Below, piece by piece: positions 37,011 to 46,654 of a stretch of DNA of 64,000 bases; positions within the stretch are counted from its first letter, which is position 1, and each line of letters starts with the position of its first letter. Source of the stretch: Owenia fusiformis (taxonomy: Eukaryota > Annelida > Polychaeta > Sabellida > Oweniidae); contig CAIIXF020000011.1 of assembly GCA_903813345.2 (NCBI GenBank), forward strand, positions 30,870,166-30,934,165, written 5' to 3'. The notes below the pieces were generated by a model. That model had not been told where the DNA came from and ran no database searches. It saw only the letters and a list, made by a program, of their open reading frames with translations. A program made the position numbers and the translations under genes.

Positions 37011-37868
37011 ATCACCCTATGCAGACAGAGCCTGTGGGAAATATTGGGTGCGGCGCAAATGAGCGGAGGGTGCGGAGCTAACGGTCATTTTTGAATTTAA
37101 AATTGGGGTATTTCTGAAACTAAGCCGTTTTGGGACTTCAAATATACCAAGATATGTGTATTTGACACCAAATATCAATAAAATTGTGAAAATAGTAGTG
37201 CAATTCATTTTATAGCGACGCAGTATGCCTTAAACATTTCCCAGACCTATATATTTTGAGACTATCCTTTTAATACTGCGTCCCCAGCATTCATAAAAAA
37301 TGGTGTTCAAGATACACTACCCATGCAAATTATTTTTGCATCTTGGAAGCCAGGCAGTATCTGTGTGATTTTATAAAAATTCGGAAATGTTCTTCAGATA
37401 TGAGCCCCCTCTAAATATTGGGTGCGGAGCTACGTTTATGGAGCTGCTCCGCACCCAATATTTAGAGGGGGCTCATATCTGAAAAACATTTCCGAATTTT
37501 TATAAAATCACACTGATACTGCCTGGCTTCCAAGATGCAAAAATAATTTGTATAGATAGTGTACCTTGAACACCATTTTTTATTATGAATGCTGGGGACT
37601 CAGTATTAAAAGGATAATTTCAAAATATATAGGTCTGGGAAAGGTTTAAGGCACACTGCGTCGCTATAAAATGAATTGCGCTACTATTTTCACAATTGTA
37701 TTGATATTTGGTGTCAAATACACATATCTTGGTATATTTGAAGTCCCAAAACGGCTTAGTTTCAGAAATATCTCAAATTTAAATTAAAAAATAACCATTA
37801 GCTCCGCACCCTCCGCTCATTTGCTCCCCACCCAATATTTCCCACAGGCTCTGTCTGCATAGGGTGAT
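37011..37868. repeat. 858-bp near-perfect palindrome (foldback element)
   Basis: Two arms of about 420 bp face each other across a spacer of about 15 bp (37431-37445). Outer ends are ATCACCCTATGCAGACAGAG and its inverse; the inner ends are GGGTGCGGAGC and GCTCCGCACCC. The arms agree at more than nine of ten bases by eye. The motif AATATTGGGTG occurs near both outer ends and both inner ends. No coding capacity and no clear target duplication. A relative with shared ACGGTCATTTTTGAATT lies at 44115-44383. Confidence 0.9.
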
Positions 37869-37869
37869 A

Positions 37870-38938
37870 ATATCAAGCAAAGATACAAAGTGTGTTCTCC
37901 AGGATATAATTTATACTTTTTATTGTTCTCGCCTTTAAAGTACAACGAAATCAGCAGTATAGCTTGCACTGTTAATTACTATGAGTTCGGGTCTTCAAAG
38001 AATCTGATAAATTGACAATTAGAAGATAACTATAAAGAAACAATAAAGTTCATTGGCCTTTGAAGGTATATAATGATAGGGTTCAGCTATCGTATTCATG
38101 TCATTTGTAGACTATATCACAATATTAATATGTTTTACAAGTACTACTCTGGGATTTCATGCCTAATTGCAATCTAATGTTACGGCATACGATTTAATGT
38201 TTAAATTATCCTTTGGGTAAAATTGATTTATTTCACTTCATACAGTTCTGAATTTCACATTTTTCACAGAATTAATAAAAACTATCAATTGTGAAAATAA
38301 AAGTTATGGTCTAACATCAGGGATATCAGATTATTTTTTCCCTAAACTAGAAAAAAAGTTAAAAAAATTGACGAAATGATGAGAATATTGGAATGGCTTT
38401 CAATTTGCAATTTTGCACCCTGTGTTACACACTTTATACTAGCATCAACTTTTGTGAGAGCTATAAACATAATATTTTTATATCATTTATGAAGGAAATG
38501 TTTATGTTTGTCGTATACAAAAGGTCGGCACTAAGAGTAGGGGGGATGTCCTGGGTGGAGGTACAGCGCCTCAATAAAGACACTATTTGGTATTATTAAA
38601 GGACACTCGGAATCCTCATCATTAGCTTGATGAAACTACATGATTTATAGCAATTAATTTTATGCGGCCGGAAAAATCGGAGGGTGGGTATTACAAGAAA
38701 TAGAGCCAGGGTAGACCCCCTCCCAAGACTATGAAAGAGTTCAAAATGAAAAAAAACATTGAGTACTTACTATTCTTTGAGATCGGGTTTATCTACATGG
38801 ATATTAGAACTGGAATGATCATGAAAAAACACTATTTATACCATCCCCCTTCAATCGCTCCAATGAAGCGTATTTCACTGATTATGATTCATGGGTATCC
38901 AGTTCGACAGAAAACAGGACTTTCGGAATAAAGGCATG
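37870..38938. other. no gene seen
   Basis: AT-rich; frames below 70 codons with no motif. Confidence 0.5.
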
Positions 38939-39189
38939 TACAGGGTGGTCCAAAAAATGGGACACTCGTATTTCAAAAAAATATTGATTTTCTTGATGAA
39001 AACATGTCATATTATATACCAGTGGATAGGGAATTTACTCATCTTTAGTTTGGTATATCCTACTAAGTTAGAATTTATCTTAATGTCTGTCAACCAGCCT
39101 CTTTAATATAAATGACGTCATTTTCGTTCCAAAACCGGTTTTCCAAAACTTGCAAAAACCAAGTTTTATTGTCAACTTTATTTACATAA

Positions 39190-39527
39190 ACAGGCGTTCA
39201 ATATGTCCACCATTTTGATCAATTGTAGCCCTCAATTGTGGCCTAGACTGGTCAATAGCATCGATATGTTGTTGAGACAATGAATTTCGCTTTTCAATAA
39301 TTCTGTCCTTAAGGGACTGAAAAGATGTAAAGGATTTATGGTACACCAATTTTGTTACTTCTCTCCTTAATGTGAGTCACAGACTTTGGGTGATTGGGCC
39401 GGTGACCTGGGTGAGGCAGTGACTAAGGGTGGATGAATCTAGGCACATTTTCCTTTAAAGATTTGACACTCTTGTGAGATGTATTGCTTGGAGCCCCATC
39501 TTGTTGGGAAATGTAATGATTCGTAAA
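39190..39527 (-). pseudogene. mariner-type transposase, C-terminal half, broken
   Basis: From the nested insertion outward, the minus strand reads YISQQDGAPSNTS, then SVKSLKENVPRFIHP and a stop. The QQDGAPSNTS box holds the second catalytic aspartate of the DDE/D triad. Past the stop the match jumps frames (a PRSP-like scrap), then gives SLKDRIIEKRNSLSQQHIDA and TIDQNGGHIERLFM before a stop. That order (D box, PDL region, LK-RI helix, GGHIE tail) is the mariner C-terminus. The N-terminal DNA-binding region and first aspartate are absent. Confidence 0.7.
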
Positions 39528-39858
39528 CAGGGGCGGATCTGGGAACCAACAAGGGGGGGGCCCAAACTTCTGGTCTGATAAAAAACGTCCGCGCTTGCGC
39601 GGAAAAAATTTTTGGGCCCCTAAAAACCAAAATGTGGGCCCAAATTTTGAAATTTTGAGGCCCATTTTCTTCAAAATTTGGCCTAAAATTAAAAAATAAG
39701 GCCTTAGAAGGCCCATTTATGACCAAAAAGGCCTACTTTTTGGGGCAACAAGGCCTTTTTTGGCTCAAAAATTTTTTTGGGCCCAATTTTTTTTTTCTGG
39801 GCCCACCCGAGGGGGGGGGGCCCGGGCCCCTGGGCCCCCCCCCCCAGATCCGCCAGTG
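39528..39858. mobile_element. hAT-like non-autonomous element, copy 1
   Basis: 331 bp with inverted termini CAGGGGCGGATCTGGG and, reversed, CACTGGCGGATCTGGG. Exact 5-bp GTAAA duplications flank it (39523-39527 and 39859-39863). The interior is low-complexity, with repeated GGGCCC, AGGCC and AAATTTTG blocks and G/C runs. It interrupts the transposase remnant of the surrounding element and so is younger. Copy 2 is at 46337-46649. hAT membership rests on the CAGGGGCGGATC-type end; 5-bp duplications fit only some hAT groups. Confidence 0.75.
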
Positions 39859-39870
39859 GTAAATGAGCTC

Positions 39871-40113
39871 ATATCAGAATGGCCCCAAAACAGCATAATT
39901 GCATCATCCGATGTCAACGTCTGCAACTACCACGTATTGGGAGAACTAACAGAATTGGTTTACCATGAGCCCCCTACATCTACTCAGTCCTTTTAAGTAT
40001 AGAAGTGGAATTCATTGTCTCAACACCATATCAATAATGCTTGTGATCAGTTTAAGCCGAAATTGAGGGCTATTATTGATCAAAATGGTGAACATATTGA
40101 ATGTATGTTTATG
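39871..40113 (+). pseudogene. mariner-type transposase C-terminus, inverted duplicate
   Basis: The plus strand reads SEWPQNSII, DVNVCNYHVLGELTELVYHE and PTSTQSF then stop, corresponding to the WPP-S-DL-P-DF-LWG-LK segment of mariner transposases. After a frame change, NSLSQHHINNA and IIDQNGEHIECMFM resemble the GGHIE tail of the opposite arm. No catalytic QQDG box is present on this side. Confidence 0.6.
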
Positions 40114-40421
40114 TAAATAAAGTTGACAATAAAACTTGGTTTTTGCAAGTTTTGGAAAACCCGTTTTGAAACGAAAATGACGTCATTTATATTATGGACG
40201 CTGGTTGACAGACATTAAAATAAATTTGAACTTATTATATACCAAATCAAAGATGAGTAAATTCCCTATCCACTGGTATATAATATGACATGTTTTCATC
40301 AAGAAAATCAATATTTAATTTTGAAATACGAATGTCCCATTTTTTGGACCAACCTGTATATATAGAGAATTCGTTTTCTGATAATTCAAATATGACGAGA
40401 GACAATGCTTATACTACATAT

Positions 40422-40735
40422 TAAGAATCCCATGTTCAATTCGTTTATTTAGACTGCTCGTCTGCTATATCTGGAGAGAGTTTTGGTAATTATGATGTTG
40501 CAGCTCACTCTCTCATGGCCGAAACATGTTACCAGTCCACCAAGTCTATTCAGACGTATTTGTTTTCTCGATTGAAACTGTTTCTTGTACGATTTCCTCC
40601 GTGTTCCTAAACATACAGGTAGAACACGATCTTAGCTTAAAATAAGAATGCCATTTTCGATTCGTTTATTTGGCTTCTGCGTCTGTTATCTCTGAAAAGA
40701 GTTCTGGAAATTATGACGTTGTTGCTTACTCTGCT
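40422..40735 (+). repeat. diverged 92-bp direct duplication
   Basis: Two same-orientation blocks, 40422-40515 and 40645-40735, share ATTCGTTTATTT, CTGCT/GCGTCTG, TATCTCTG/TATCTGG, AGAGTTYTGG and AATTATGAYGTTG. Confidence 0.6.
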
Positions 40736-40743
40736 ATAACTAA

Positions 40744-40922
40744 CCTTGTACTTGCGAAACTAACGCCTGTCGGCTACCGGATTAACCCAGTGTTTTATGA
40801 CCAACTCATTAAAATATGAATGGAATAGTGACAGGTACTACTCATATTTAAATGAATTTCCAATAAAATAGTAGGTTAATCTGGTAGCCGACAGGAGTTA
40901 GTTTTATTCGCGAATACAAGCT
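40744..40922. mobile_element. palindromic MITE, copy 4
   Basis: About 179 bp, with both halves present. The left is CTTGTACTTGCGAAAC then GCCTGTCGGCTACCGGATTA; the right, reversed, has TTCGCGAATA and CTCCTGTCGGCTACC. It is about 30 kb from the copies at 9.6-10.4 kb, so the family is dispersed. Confidence 0.75.
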
Positions 40923-41077
40923 TAGATATTGTAACAAAATGGCGACGTTGATTTAAAGGAACATACATGTACAAACACATTATCTAAAATTCAAAATCCA
41001 TAAAAGTAACATTATATGACATACATAAGAGATCAAACATGTATTGTGGTCCAATAATGAAGAAAAAATGAATGTCT

Positions 41078-41150
41078 TCGCTGGGATTTGAACCCGCCCC
41101 TCATGAGTAAAAGGCAAACATATTTACCTCCACACGACCAAGCAATCTGG
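41078..41150 (-). other. tRNA-like sequence (pseudo-tRNA or SINE head)
   Basis: The minus strand has an A-box-like TGGTCGTGTGG and a B-box-like GGTTCAAATCC at normal tRNA spacing, with CTTTTAC in the anticodon-loop position. The acceptor and anticodon stems pair poorly, so a working tRNA is unlikely. Confidence 0.45.
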
Positions 41151-41477
41151 TTAGGCAAATGTAATTCTTTCAAATATATGAATAATATTTTGAAAAGGTT
41201 GTAAAACTGCAATACGGTTATTAGAAAATAGTGTAGCCATACTAATAGTAAATGCCTGTCTGAGTAAGTCATAGCAGGTTGAAATTGCAGGGCTCAAAAA
41301 TTCCTGTTTCGATTTCTATTTTCGAAAGGATACTAGAAATCTGTAATTGTTCCCTCTAAAGTACTCAAAAGTTCCTTTAATGTATATCGTTCATATATCT
41401 ATGAAACTTAACATCATGTATTAGTCATCAATGCTTTTGTTTCAATCGGATCAGTTGATTACCCCCCCCCCCCCCCC

Positions 41478-42250
41478 CTATCACACCAAACTAGTTCTTA
41501 CCCATTCTTGCCAGTCCTACGAAATAAAGTCGTAAAACGGGCTCAATCTGGCTGTGGTCGGGAAATATGTCTAAAATAATTAGCAACTTCGTTCATAAAC
41601 AGTCTTCAATACATCCATCTCATTCGCAGTTCGTTCAGGTCGCACCACGTCGGCGTGCAACGTCGTATAACGCGTCCCTTAGTCTAGAAGGTCATCATGA
41701 CCTGATTACAGAACGGTATGGTTGCCATCGAATTTTGAATCGATTCAAAATTCTAAATCACATTTCCCGTCAGGGAAAATCCATGAAGTTCGTAAACAGA
41801 CTGTAGAACGTTATAGCTACGTTCATTCCGTTCGCACACAGTTTAAAACCAGTTTTGAAGAACGCAGTGGCAACTTGCTTGGTGTGATAGCTATTTTTGC
41901 TAACTCGATGATAAATACGTTCTTAATTTGCAATTTGTTCTACCTCGTTTTCAATACGTCCTCAGACAGTGCAACTCGTAAAAACGTCCCTAGTAGAATT
42001 GAAGTACGACGGTTCCGTTCGTAATACGTCCAGCTCGTCGTTAGTAGGTTGTCACTCGTTCTAATTGTAGAACGTGACGACCAAGAGAACATTTTGAGCA
42101 TGTTCTTTGTTCTAGAGGACCTACCCGTTCGAGTACGTTCGGTGAAGTTTGTAAATAGACCCCAAACGGTTCGAAGTACGACAAGTTCGTTCGTACACAG
42201 TTGAAGCCCGTTTTCGAGAACGTAGTGAGAACTAGTTTGGTGTAATAGTA
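41478..42250. mobile_element. repeat element with TCACACCAAACTAGTTCT ends
   Basis: The left end, next to a C-run, reads CTATCACACCAAACTAGTTC; the right end is its inverse, GAACTAGTTTGGTGTAATAG. A third, direct copy of the end (TTGGTGTGATAG) lies internally near 41880. Two segments, 41783-41895 and 42146-42249, are diverged direct duplicates (GAAGTTYGTAAAYAGAC, GTTCG-ACACAGTT, GAGAACG-AGTG). Non-coding. Confidence 0.5.
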
Positions 42251-42254
42251 GGGT

Positions 42255-43060
42255 TACTAAGCCCAGTTGAAATGAATGATAGGTTGTGTGATATCATGAT
42301 AAGTTAATGAAAAGCACTTGCAGTCTTCGTATATAACTATTCAATTCAAACTTTCCAATATTCCATCTCCATTCATTTAAATGACAGTTAATGAATAAAT
42401 TAATTTCCCGCGTGACGTGCAAATACTGCAATTGTTGAAATAAAATGCTTGTTTCATATCTTTTACAAGTCAAATGTTTATGATTCAATGAATGAAATTG
42501 AAGTCTTTCTAACCGATACAAATCTGAAAACGCTAGATATTGAAAGTTCAATCAATGTAACACGATAAAAGGAATTAATAAAGTTTGTACAGAAACAACG
42601 TGATGAGCAGAAGATATGAACGCACGATAAATCGTGAAAACGATGAACAATGATCCAATGTATCAACACGAAACCAACAATAAAGTGGATTATTTTTCAT
42701 GAGATTCGCTGAAATATCGAACACACGAGATTGATAGAAGATCTAATTAATCGCAGCCAATATTCTTTCAGAGAATATCACGACTTCCGCATATAGTTTC
42801 GTGTAAAATTGTCAATTCATCAATACTGTATGTTCAATCGTATTATTTCGTTTCAAATTAAGATTTTCGTCATATACAAATATTTTCAGAAAACCTTAAA
42901 TCTGTTTGGTCAGTATTTTCAATGGATATATAGTGATGAGGAAATGATTGAAGATATATATATTACAGGGTAACACAAAAAATGCCACCACCATATTGTT
43001 GTATAGGTTTTTGTCTGTATGAATTCTGACTAATTCTTTACAATATTTGCACATTATAAT
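42255..43060. other. no gene seen; one mariner-type end
   Basis: AT-rich. At 42966 a TTA is followed by CAGGGTAACACAAAAAATGC, a diverged mariner-type end without partner. Confidence 0.45.
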
Positions 43061-43066
43061 CTATCA

Positions 43067-43190
43067 GCTCCAATAATTGAGTGAGAATTCCTCACTTCCG
43101 GTGAATTTCATAACGTCTTGGTTGCTTCATGTTATGGCCTATTAACGTCCTGGTTGTTGAAGTGAGAAATCCTCACTCGGTTATTGGAGC
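43067..43190. repeat. 124-bp hairpin element
   Basis: The outer arms GCTCCAATAATTGAGTGAGA and, reversed, GCTCCAATAACCGAGTGAGG are inverted copies continuing into ATTYCTCACTTC. The remainder is a non-coding loop. Confidence 0.7.
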
Positions 43191-43194
43191 CCGT

Positions 43195-44110
43195 GGACGT
43201 TTATACTCGTAACTGATTCGCTATTCAGTAACCGGGTACTATTAACATTTGGTAAAATGTTTGAATATGAATTAACCTCCTTCTTGGTGAAAATGATGAA
43301 AGTAAAAATTTCCTCCAACGGAAGTTCGTCCATTTTGTTATAAAGACGTAACGTCTTTACAACCAGGTGGGGACCAGTGATGGAGCAACTCCAGATTATC
43401 AACTCAAATTTCAGATGCGTAGCTCAACTAAATGCACTTTTATGACCATTACAACATGTGCTCTAAATGTCGTTGTCTACTCGATAACCAAGCGTATTCT
43501 TTTCAATGCTCCGTATAGATATGTAAATGATTCATTAATTATCAATATATGTAAGAGATTGCTGAAAATGTCACGATTTCTAATACTCATCTTCTCTAGT
43601 TTGTAAAGACAAGACACCACGATCTAAACATTTCTACTTATTGAAATCCACTGACATTTAGCGACCAGAAAACAATCTTTCTTTTTGTTTAATTGGTTTA
43701 ACGTTATGGGATTTATAGATTCCCAACAGCTTATCGTATTTTAGGCACCGTGTCCGACTATTATTAATCGTCTAACATAATAATGGTATCAGAGATATTA
43801 TTTATATGTCCCTGTTCTGATTAAGTAATTGGATTTACAGATAATGCCCCCAAATAAATTTGTATTTATTGAAGTTATTTGTAGCTTAAGATTTGGTTCA
43901 TCTCGCCAACTTAACCCTCGTTACTATATCTTGGCTGATCAAAATGAATAAACCTTTGTGCGTTCTATTGAGCAAAAATATAAACAAATGTGTTATTCTT
44001 GGTGAACAAATCGAATGAAATCGTCCTTTTGAAATAATGAAAACAAAATAAATGTCTTTTTTCCAAAATATCAAATCTTGCCGGTTGGGACAAATGCTCC
44101 CTCACGACGC
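43195..44110. other. no gene seen
   Basis: AT-rich. A perfect short inverted repeat, TAAAGACGT-A-ACGTCTTTA, lies near 43338-43358. Confidence 0.5.
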
Positions 44111-44114
44111 CCTG

Positions 44115-44383
44115 AGCCCGTACAAACACTCGTTGAGGATAAATGAGTGTCCCGTGCCGAGGAAACTTTCATTTTTGAATTTGAAGTGCTTGGTCTTCAA
44201 TTATATCTATATATGCGTATTTTAAACCAAATTATAAATTGTGAAAATACACATGATAATTTATGGATGTAAATCAAAGCCAACAGCAAATTAGGTTCAC
44301 AAATATCACAAATTTTAATTCAAAAATGACCGTTTATTTCGAACCAAGTGTTCCTAGCATCCGCATCCAGTGTTTTGCGGGCT
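44115..44383. repeat. small diverged foldback, relative of the 858-bp palindrome
   Basis: Inverted arms of about 70-100 bp. The left carries AGCCCGTACAAACACT and TTTCATTTTTGAATTTG; the right, reversed, carries AGCCCGCAAAACACTGG and GGTCATTTTTGAATT. The core ACGGTCATTTTTGAATT and AATTGTGAAAATA also occur in the element at 37011-37868. Confidence 0.55.
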
Positions 44384-44927
44384 TAGTATATGACAGGCTT
44401 TTGTCTCCTAAAATCAAATGTTTTTTCTCTGAATAAAAAAAGGAATAAAAAAGTCTCATAAAATATGCATGCATCTCACGGGCATCTCACAGACTTTTAC
44501 GAACCGTTGTTTACTACCTTCGAATGAGAGCACTTTTTCAGATTGCTTAGAATTTAAATTCGTATGTGAATATTATAATATGATGGGAGTTGAAGCCACT
44601 GATTAATTGAATATTACTATTTGAATTTAATATTTCATAAGACCATTAATCATTTATGAGTTTAGTTTGGCAATGGTAACTAATGAAATATCTTTGATCG
44701 AGTCTAGATGGCGACTTTTGAATCGGTTCGTAATTAATAATATGCATTTATAGCGCAATATAATTGATCGACCTTCGTCAAGGCTCAAGGACGCGTCTAG
44801 ATTGCGTCAATGGTATGCAACGTTTTGCCATTTATAATTCTAATTCATTTGTGTTGGTAGAATATGTCATGGCCATCGTATTGTAATCAACTTATTAAAC
44901 AGTAATATCTATGATATTTACATGTAG

Positions 44928-45077
44928 AACTGGCTACCGCAAAGATAAAACAGTTCCCCTAAACAATTAACCCTGGGGAGTAAGTCACCCCTCCCTCTTA
45001 TATTCTGTAAAGAAAAGATTATAGAGAATATTAGAGCGGGGGTGAATTATTCCCCTTGCATTTCACAGTACCAGTTA
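44928..45077. repeat. 150-bp imperfect hairpin
   Basis: The left (AACTGGCTACCGC, GGGGAGTAAGTCACCCC, CTCTTATATTCT) faces the inverted right (AACTGGTACTGTG, GGGGAATAATTCACCCC, CTCTAATATTCT). The left arm carries about 28 bp extra. It ends 18 bp before the next element. Confidence 0.55.
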
Positions 45078-45095
45078 ACCATTTGAGATGTTTTA

Positions 45096-46190
45096 CGAGG
45101 GGTGATCAATAAGTAATGGACGCTTTTTTACACAGATACTTTTTATAGACCAATCCCTTTGATTTTCCTACCAGTGATACATCATTCAATTATCTATCAA
45201 TTCTGAAGATTTGAAGACCAGATACATAATACATATTGATATATCCTTATTTCCGTGAAGGAGGTACAGGTACCCCGGGACCGACATTTACGTCACATAT
45301 TCAGATTTTAGCCAGTTTGGTAAATTTCAGTTAGATTTGAACGTTTTATATGCAACAAGTGTTGTGTTGTTTAAAAATTTTGGCTGACTGGCAACACATA
45401 AACAGAAAGTATTGTAATGTCAGAGTGTTGTATGGTCGGGGTTTGCAGGTCAATTTGAGAAAGCATTCAGTGGAAGAAAGGGGTGGTGAGAGAAGGGAAC
45501 ACCCTACTCCATATGGACAATGCACCTGCCCACAGATCTCAAAATGTTCAGAAAACAATAACCCTGGACCTCAAAATTGAGCCCTTGGCCAATGCACCAT
45601 ATTGTCCAGATCTGCTCATATGTGACTTGTTTATTTCCATACTACTTATTTCTATAGAGGAAGGACGCAGGTTTATTGACATTGATGAAATAAAACAACC
45701 CGTGCAACTGCATCTTGCTACCATGTCAGAGAATGGATTCAGCCTTGTCTCACAATCTTGAGTTAAGAGGATCAGAAATTGTGTACATGTAGCACTTGAT
45801 GGAAACTATGTAGAGGGCCCTGTGGGATGAATGTGGCATGAATACCACATAGTGATAAAATATTCAAAATTATTATATTATTACTATGGCATAACAAAAT
45901 GGGGTAATTCATGACCATAATGGTTTGTTTTGTTCAGCCTGCATTCAACTGCATTGCATGTTAAACAATCTAAAATAGCTTCAGAATATGTGACGTAAAT
46001 GTCGGTCCCGGGGTACCTGTACCTCCTTCACGGAAATAAAGATATATCAACATGTAATATATATATTGTCTTCAAATCTTCAGAGTTGATAGATAATTGA
46101 ATGATGTATCACTGGTAAGAAAATCGAAGGGATTGGTCTATAAAAAGCATCTGTGTAAAAAAGCGTCCATTACTTATTGATCACCCCTCG
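45096..46190. mobile_element. mariner-type element with about 215-bp inverted ends
   Basis: 1095 bp flanked by TA (45094-45095 and 46191-46192). The termini read CGAGGGGTGATCAATAAGTA on both sides. Inverted similarity reaches about 215 bp inward, through GGTACCTGTACCTCC-type sequence and GACATTTACGTCACATATTC. A broken transposase fragment sits between the arms. Confidence 0.8.
45480..45830 (+). pseudogene. mariner transposase C-terminal half, broken
   Basis: The plus frame gives LLHMDNAPAHRSQNVQKTI, ANAPYCPDLLICDLF and RRFIDIDEIKQPVQLHLATM. It then reaches a stop where a tryptophan is expected, followed in frame by VKRIRNCVHVALDGNYVEG. HMDNAPAHRS and APYCPDL hold the second and third acidic catalytic positions of mariner (D,D34D-like) transposases, and the C-terminal R-CV-x-G-YVE tail fits as well. 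The N-terminal helix-turn-helix half is missing and frames upstream are shifted, so it is inactive. Confidence 0.8.
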
Positions 46191-46336
46191 TACATTATCC
46201 TACGCAACTAAGCACGTCTCTGTGAAAATAGATAGCTTGATTCACAATTCTTCAGTTGTTCCAACTTGTATAATAACCAACTTAAAGTCGAACATGAAAA
46301 ATAGACTCAACAACTAAATGAAATTCTGCATCCATC

Positions 46337-46649
46337 CAGGGGCGGATCTGGGAACCAACAAGGGGGGGGAAATCTCAGGTCAGAGAAGAAAACTTCCGAG
46401 CTTGCGCGGTAAAACAATTTGGGCCCCTTAAACCGAAAAATGGGCCGAAATTTTGAAATTTTGAGGCCCATTTTCTTCAAAATTTGGCCTGAAATTAAAA
46501 AATAAGGCCTTACAAAGCCCAGCAATGACCAAAAAGGCCCACTCTTATGGGCTTTAAGGCCTTTTTTGCCCAAAATATTTTGGGCCCAATTTCTTTTTCT
46601 GGGCCCACCCAAGGGGGGTGGGCCCCCAGGCCCCCCAGATCCCCCAGTG
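46337..46649. mobile_element. hAT-like non-autonomous element, copy 2
   Basis: 313 bp, closely matching 39528-39858 in the same orientation. It starts CAGGGGCGGATCTGGGAACC and ends CCCCAGATCCCCCAGTG. The 5-bp CCATC duplications flank it (46332-46336 and 46650-46654). A 116-codon minus frame through it is low-complexity artefact. Confidence 0.8.
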
Positions 46650-46654
46650 CCATC

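Larger units (their letters stand above)
38941..40356. mobile_element. composite mariner-type element: two inverted 3' halves
   Basis: Ends are CAGGGTGGTCCAAAAAATGG (left) and CAGGTTGGTCCAAAAAATGG (right, reversed), flanked by TA on both sides (38939-38940 and 40357-40358). Inverted similarity continues inward for about 490 bp on each side, far beyond normal mariner termini. It includes remnants of the same transposase C-terminus on the minus strand of the left arm and the plus strand of the right arm. A hAT-like element is nested at 39528-39858. Confidence 0.75.

Noticed and set aside
20900-41478. Long C runs near 20900 and 41462
   Set aside because: Simple homopolymers of 17-18 bases, prone to sequencing error; no further meaning seen.
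45438-45451. CGGGGTTTGCAGGT shared with the 43-bp minisatellite unit
   Set aside because: Only 14 bp, with no further similarity on either side; treated as chance.
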